The translations under genes were made by a program, and so were the position numbers. 64,000 bases of DNA, from NCBI RefSeq assembly GCF_001426865.1, contig NZ_LMFO01000033.1, positions 186,001 to 250,000 of the forward strand. The letters run 5' to 3'. Origin of the DNA: Paenibacillus sp. Root52 (GTDB lineage Bacteria > Bacillota > Bacilli > Paenibacillales > Paenibacillaceae). Below the pieces are notes generated by a model that did no database searches, was not told where the DNA came from, and was given only the letters and a program-made list of their open reading frames with translations. Below, one piece after another: positions 63,731 through 64,000 of the stretch (positions within the stretch are counted from its first letter, which is position 1; each line of letters begins with the position of its first letter).

Positions 63731-63749
63731 ATTAAAAAATGTAAAATTG

Positions 63750-63782
63750 AGCAGGTCTGCAGCAGATGCAGTCCTGCTTTTT
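63750..63782 (+). terminator. terminator after UPF0316 gene
   Basis: AGCAGG-CTGCA and TGCAG-CCTGCT arms followed by TTTT. Confidence 0.75.
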
Positions 63783-63930
63783 AGTCATTCATTTTGCATT
63801 CCCCATCAACGGTAAGTCGATGTTACTCGTGTGGAATGATCAGGTTAACTAAGTACGATTCAAAGTTGCTTCTAGTACAGTTGGCACTACATCAAGCTGT
63901 ATAACCTGAATGTGATGTAGAGATTATTGT

Positions 63931-63944
63931 TGTAATCGCTTTCA
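63931..63944 (+). promoter_or_regulatory. cre site (CcpA) before the last gene
   Basis: TGTAATCGCTTTCA matches the catabolite-responsive element consensus TGWAANCGNTNWCA at every defined position. It lies 17 bases before the ATG at 63962. Confidence 0.65.
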
Positions 63945-63961
63945 AAATATACAGTGAGGAC

Positions 63962-64000
63962 ATGTCCTTCATGACACGGTATGGCAGCGGGGGGGACGAG
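63962..64000 (+). CDS. 5' end of a gene cut by the window edge
   Basis: ATG at 63962, preceded by GTGAGGA, opens a frame that stays open for 13 codons to the window end (MSFMTRYGSGGDE). Because a perfect cre site lies just upstream, a carbohydrate-related gene under catabolite control is likely. The family cannot be named from 13 residues. Confidence 0.45.
   Translation, partial: MSFMTRYGSGGDE

Overview
The window looks like a chromosomal segment of a Paenibacillus-type, endospore-forming Firmicute. The evidence is strong AGGAGG-type ribosome binding sites, frequent TTG/GTG starts, a Spo0E-like phosphatase gene, a GlnL/YcbB-type regulator, CotH-neighbourhood genes (VTC, DUF4956, Cthe_2159-type), PepSY proteins next to two-component systems, CUT1 sugar transporters without their own ATPase, and many short dispersed intergenic repeats. 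I see no rRNA, tRNA, CRISPR array, prophage or intact insertion sequence.

Layout. 1-4.6 kb: 3' end of a DUF2339 membrane protein, a small membrane peptide, an FHA/winged-helix regulator, a MarR-GNAT fusion behind a perfect double palindrome, and a membrane-anchored methyltransferase. 4.6-10.8 kb: a Cthe_2159-type lipoprotein, DUF4956 and a VTC polyphosphate-polymerase-like protein, divergent from an OmpR-type two-component system. 11-20 kb: a short-chain dehydrogenase with a divergent TetR regulator; then the nitrite-assimilation operon nirB-nirD-nirC-cobA (minus strand), divergent from an ANTAR protein plus a TrpD2-like gene. 20-28 kb: SatP-type acetate transporter, Spo0E-like protein, GlnL-type regulator with a divergent amino acid:Na+ symporter, soluble chemotaxis receptor, Crp/Fnr regulator, peptidase T. 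28.8-36.5 kb: old yellow enzyme NamA with an SRPBCC protein, a giant 7TMR-DISM hybrid kinase with a REC-wHTH-BTAD regulator, and a photolyase. 36.5-46.9 kb: a decayed effector-domain fragment, acyltransferase, HNH nuclease, TVP38 and DUF1835 proteins, cupin, CsbD, a DUF1641-NDH-2 operon, a lipoprotein and an NAD(P)-binding reductase. 47-50.8 kb: a second two-component system with two PepSY proteins. 51-57.6 kb: a GH43-like/ricin secreted protein and a CUT1 ABC operon with a metallo-beta-lactamase-fold protein and its GntR regulator. 57.8-64 kb: an ABC-2-like exporter, a repeat-rich 1.3 kb intergenic region, a leucine-dehydrogenase-like gene with an inserted loop, a UPF0316 protein, and the first codons of a gene behind a perfect cre site.

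The most striking signal is the nirB leader. After a near-consensus promoter (TTGACA-17-TATAGT) the transcript can fold into two adjacent hairpins, each with a six-base loop carrying A at position 1 and G at position 4. The second hairpin overlaps the 5' arm of a terminator. This is the signature of an ANTAR-protein target RNA, and the divergently transcribed neighbour encodes an ANTAR protein with a receiver domain that lacks the phosphoacceptor aspartate. The ANTAR gene is followed 18 bp later by a TrpD2-like gene, whose family includes nucleic-acid-binding members, so the two may form a regulatory pair. Other regulatory signals are a Rex-like box over the promoter of the NDH-2 operon, a GntR-like operator at the ABC operon, and two cre-like sites.

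Three families of dispersed intergenic repeats (one MITE-like, with terminal inverted repeats and five copies or fragments) and a degenerate tandem array punctuate the window.
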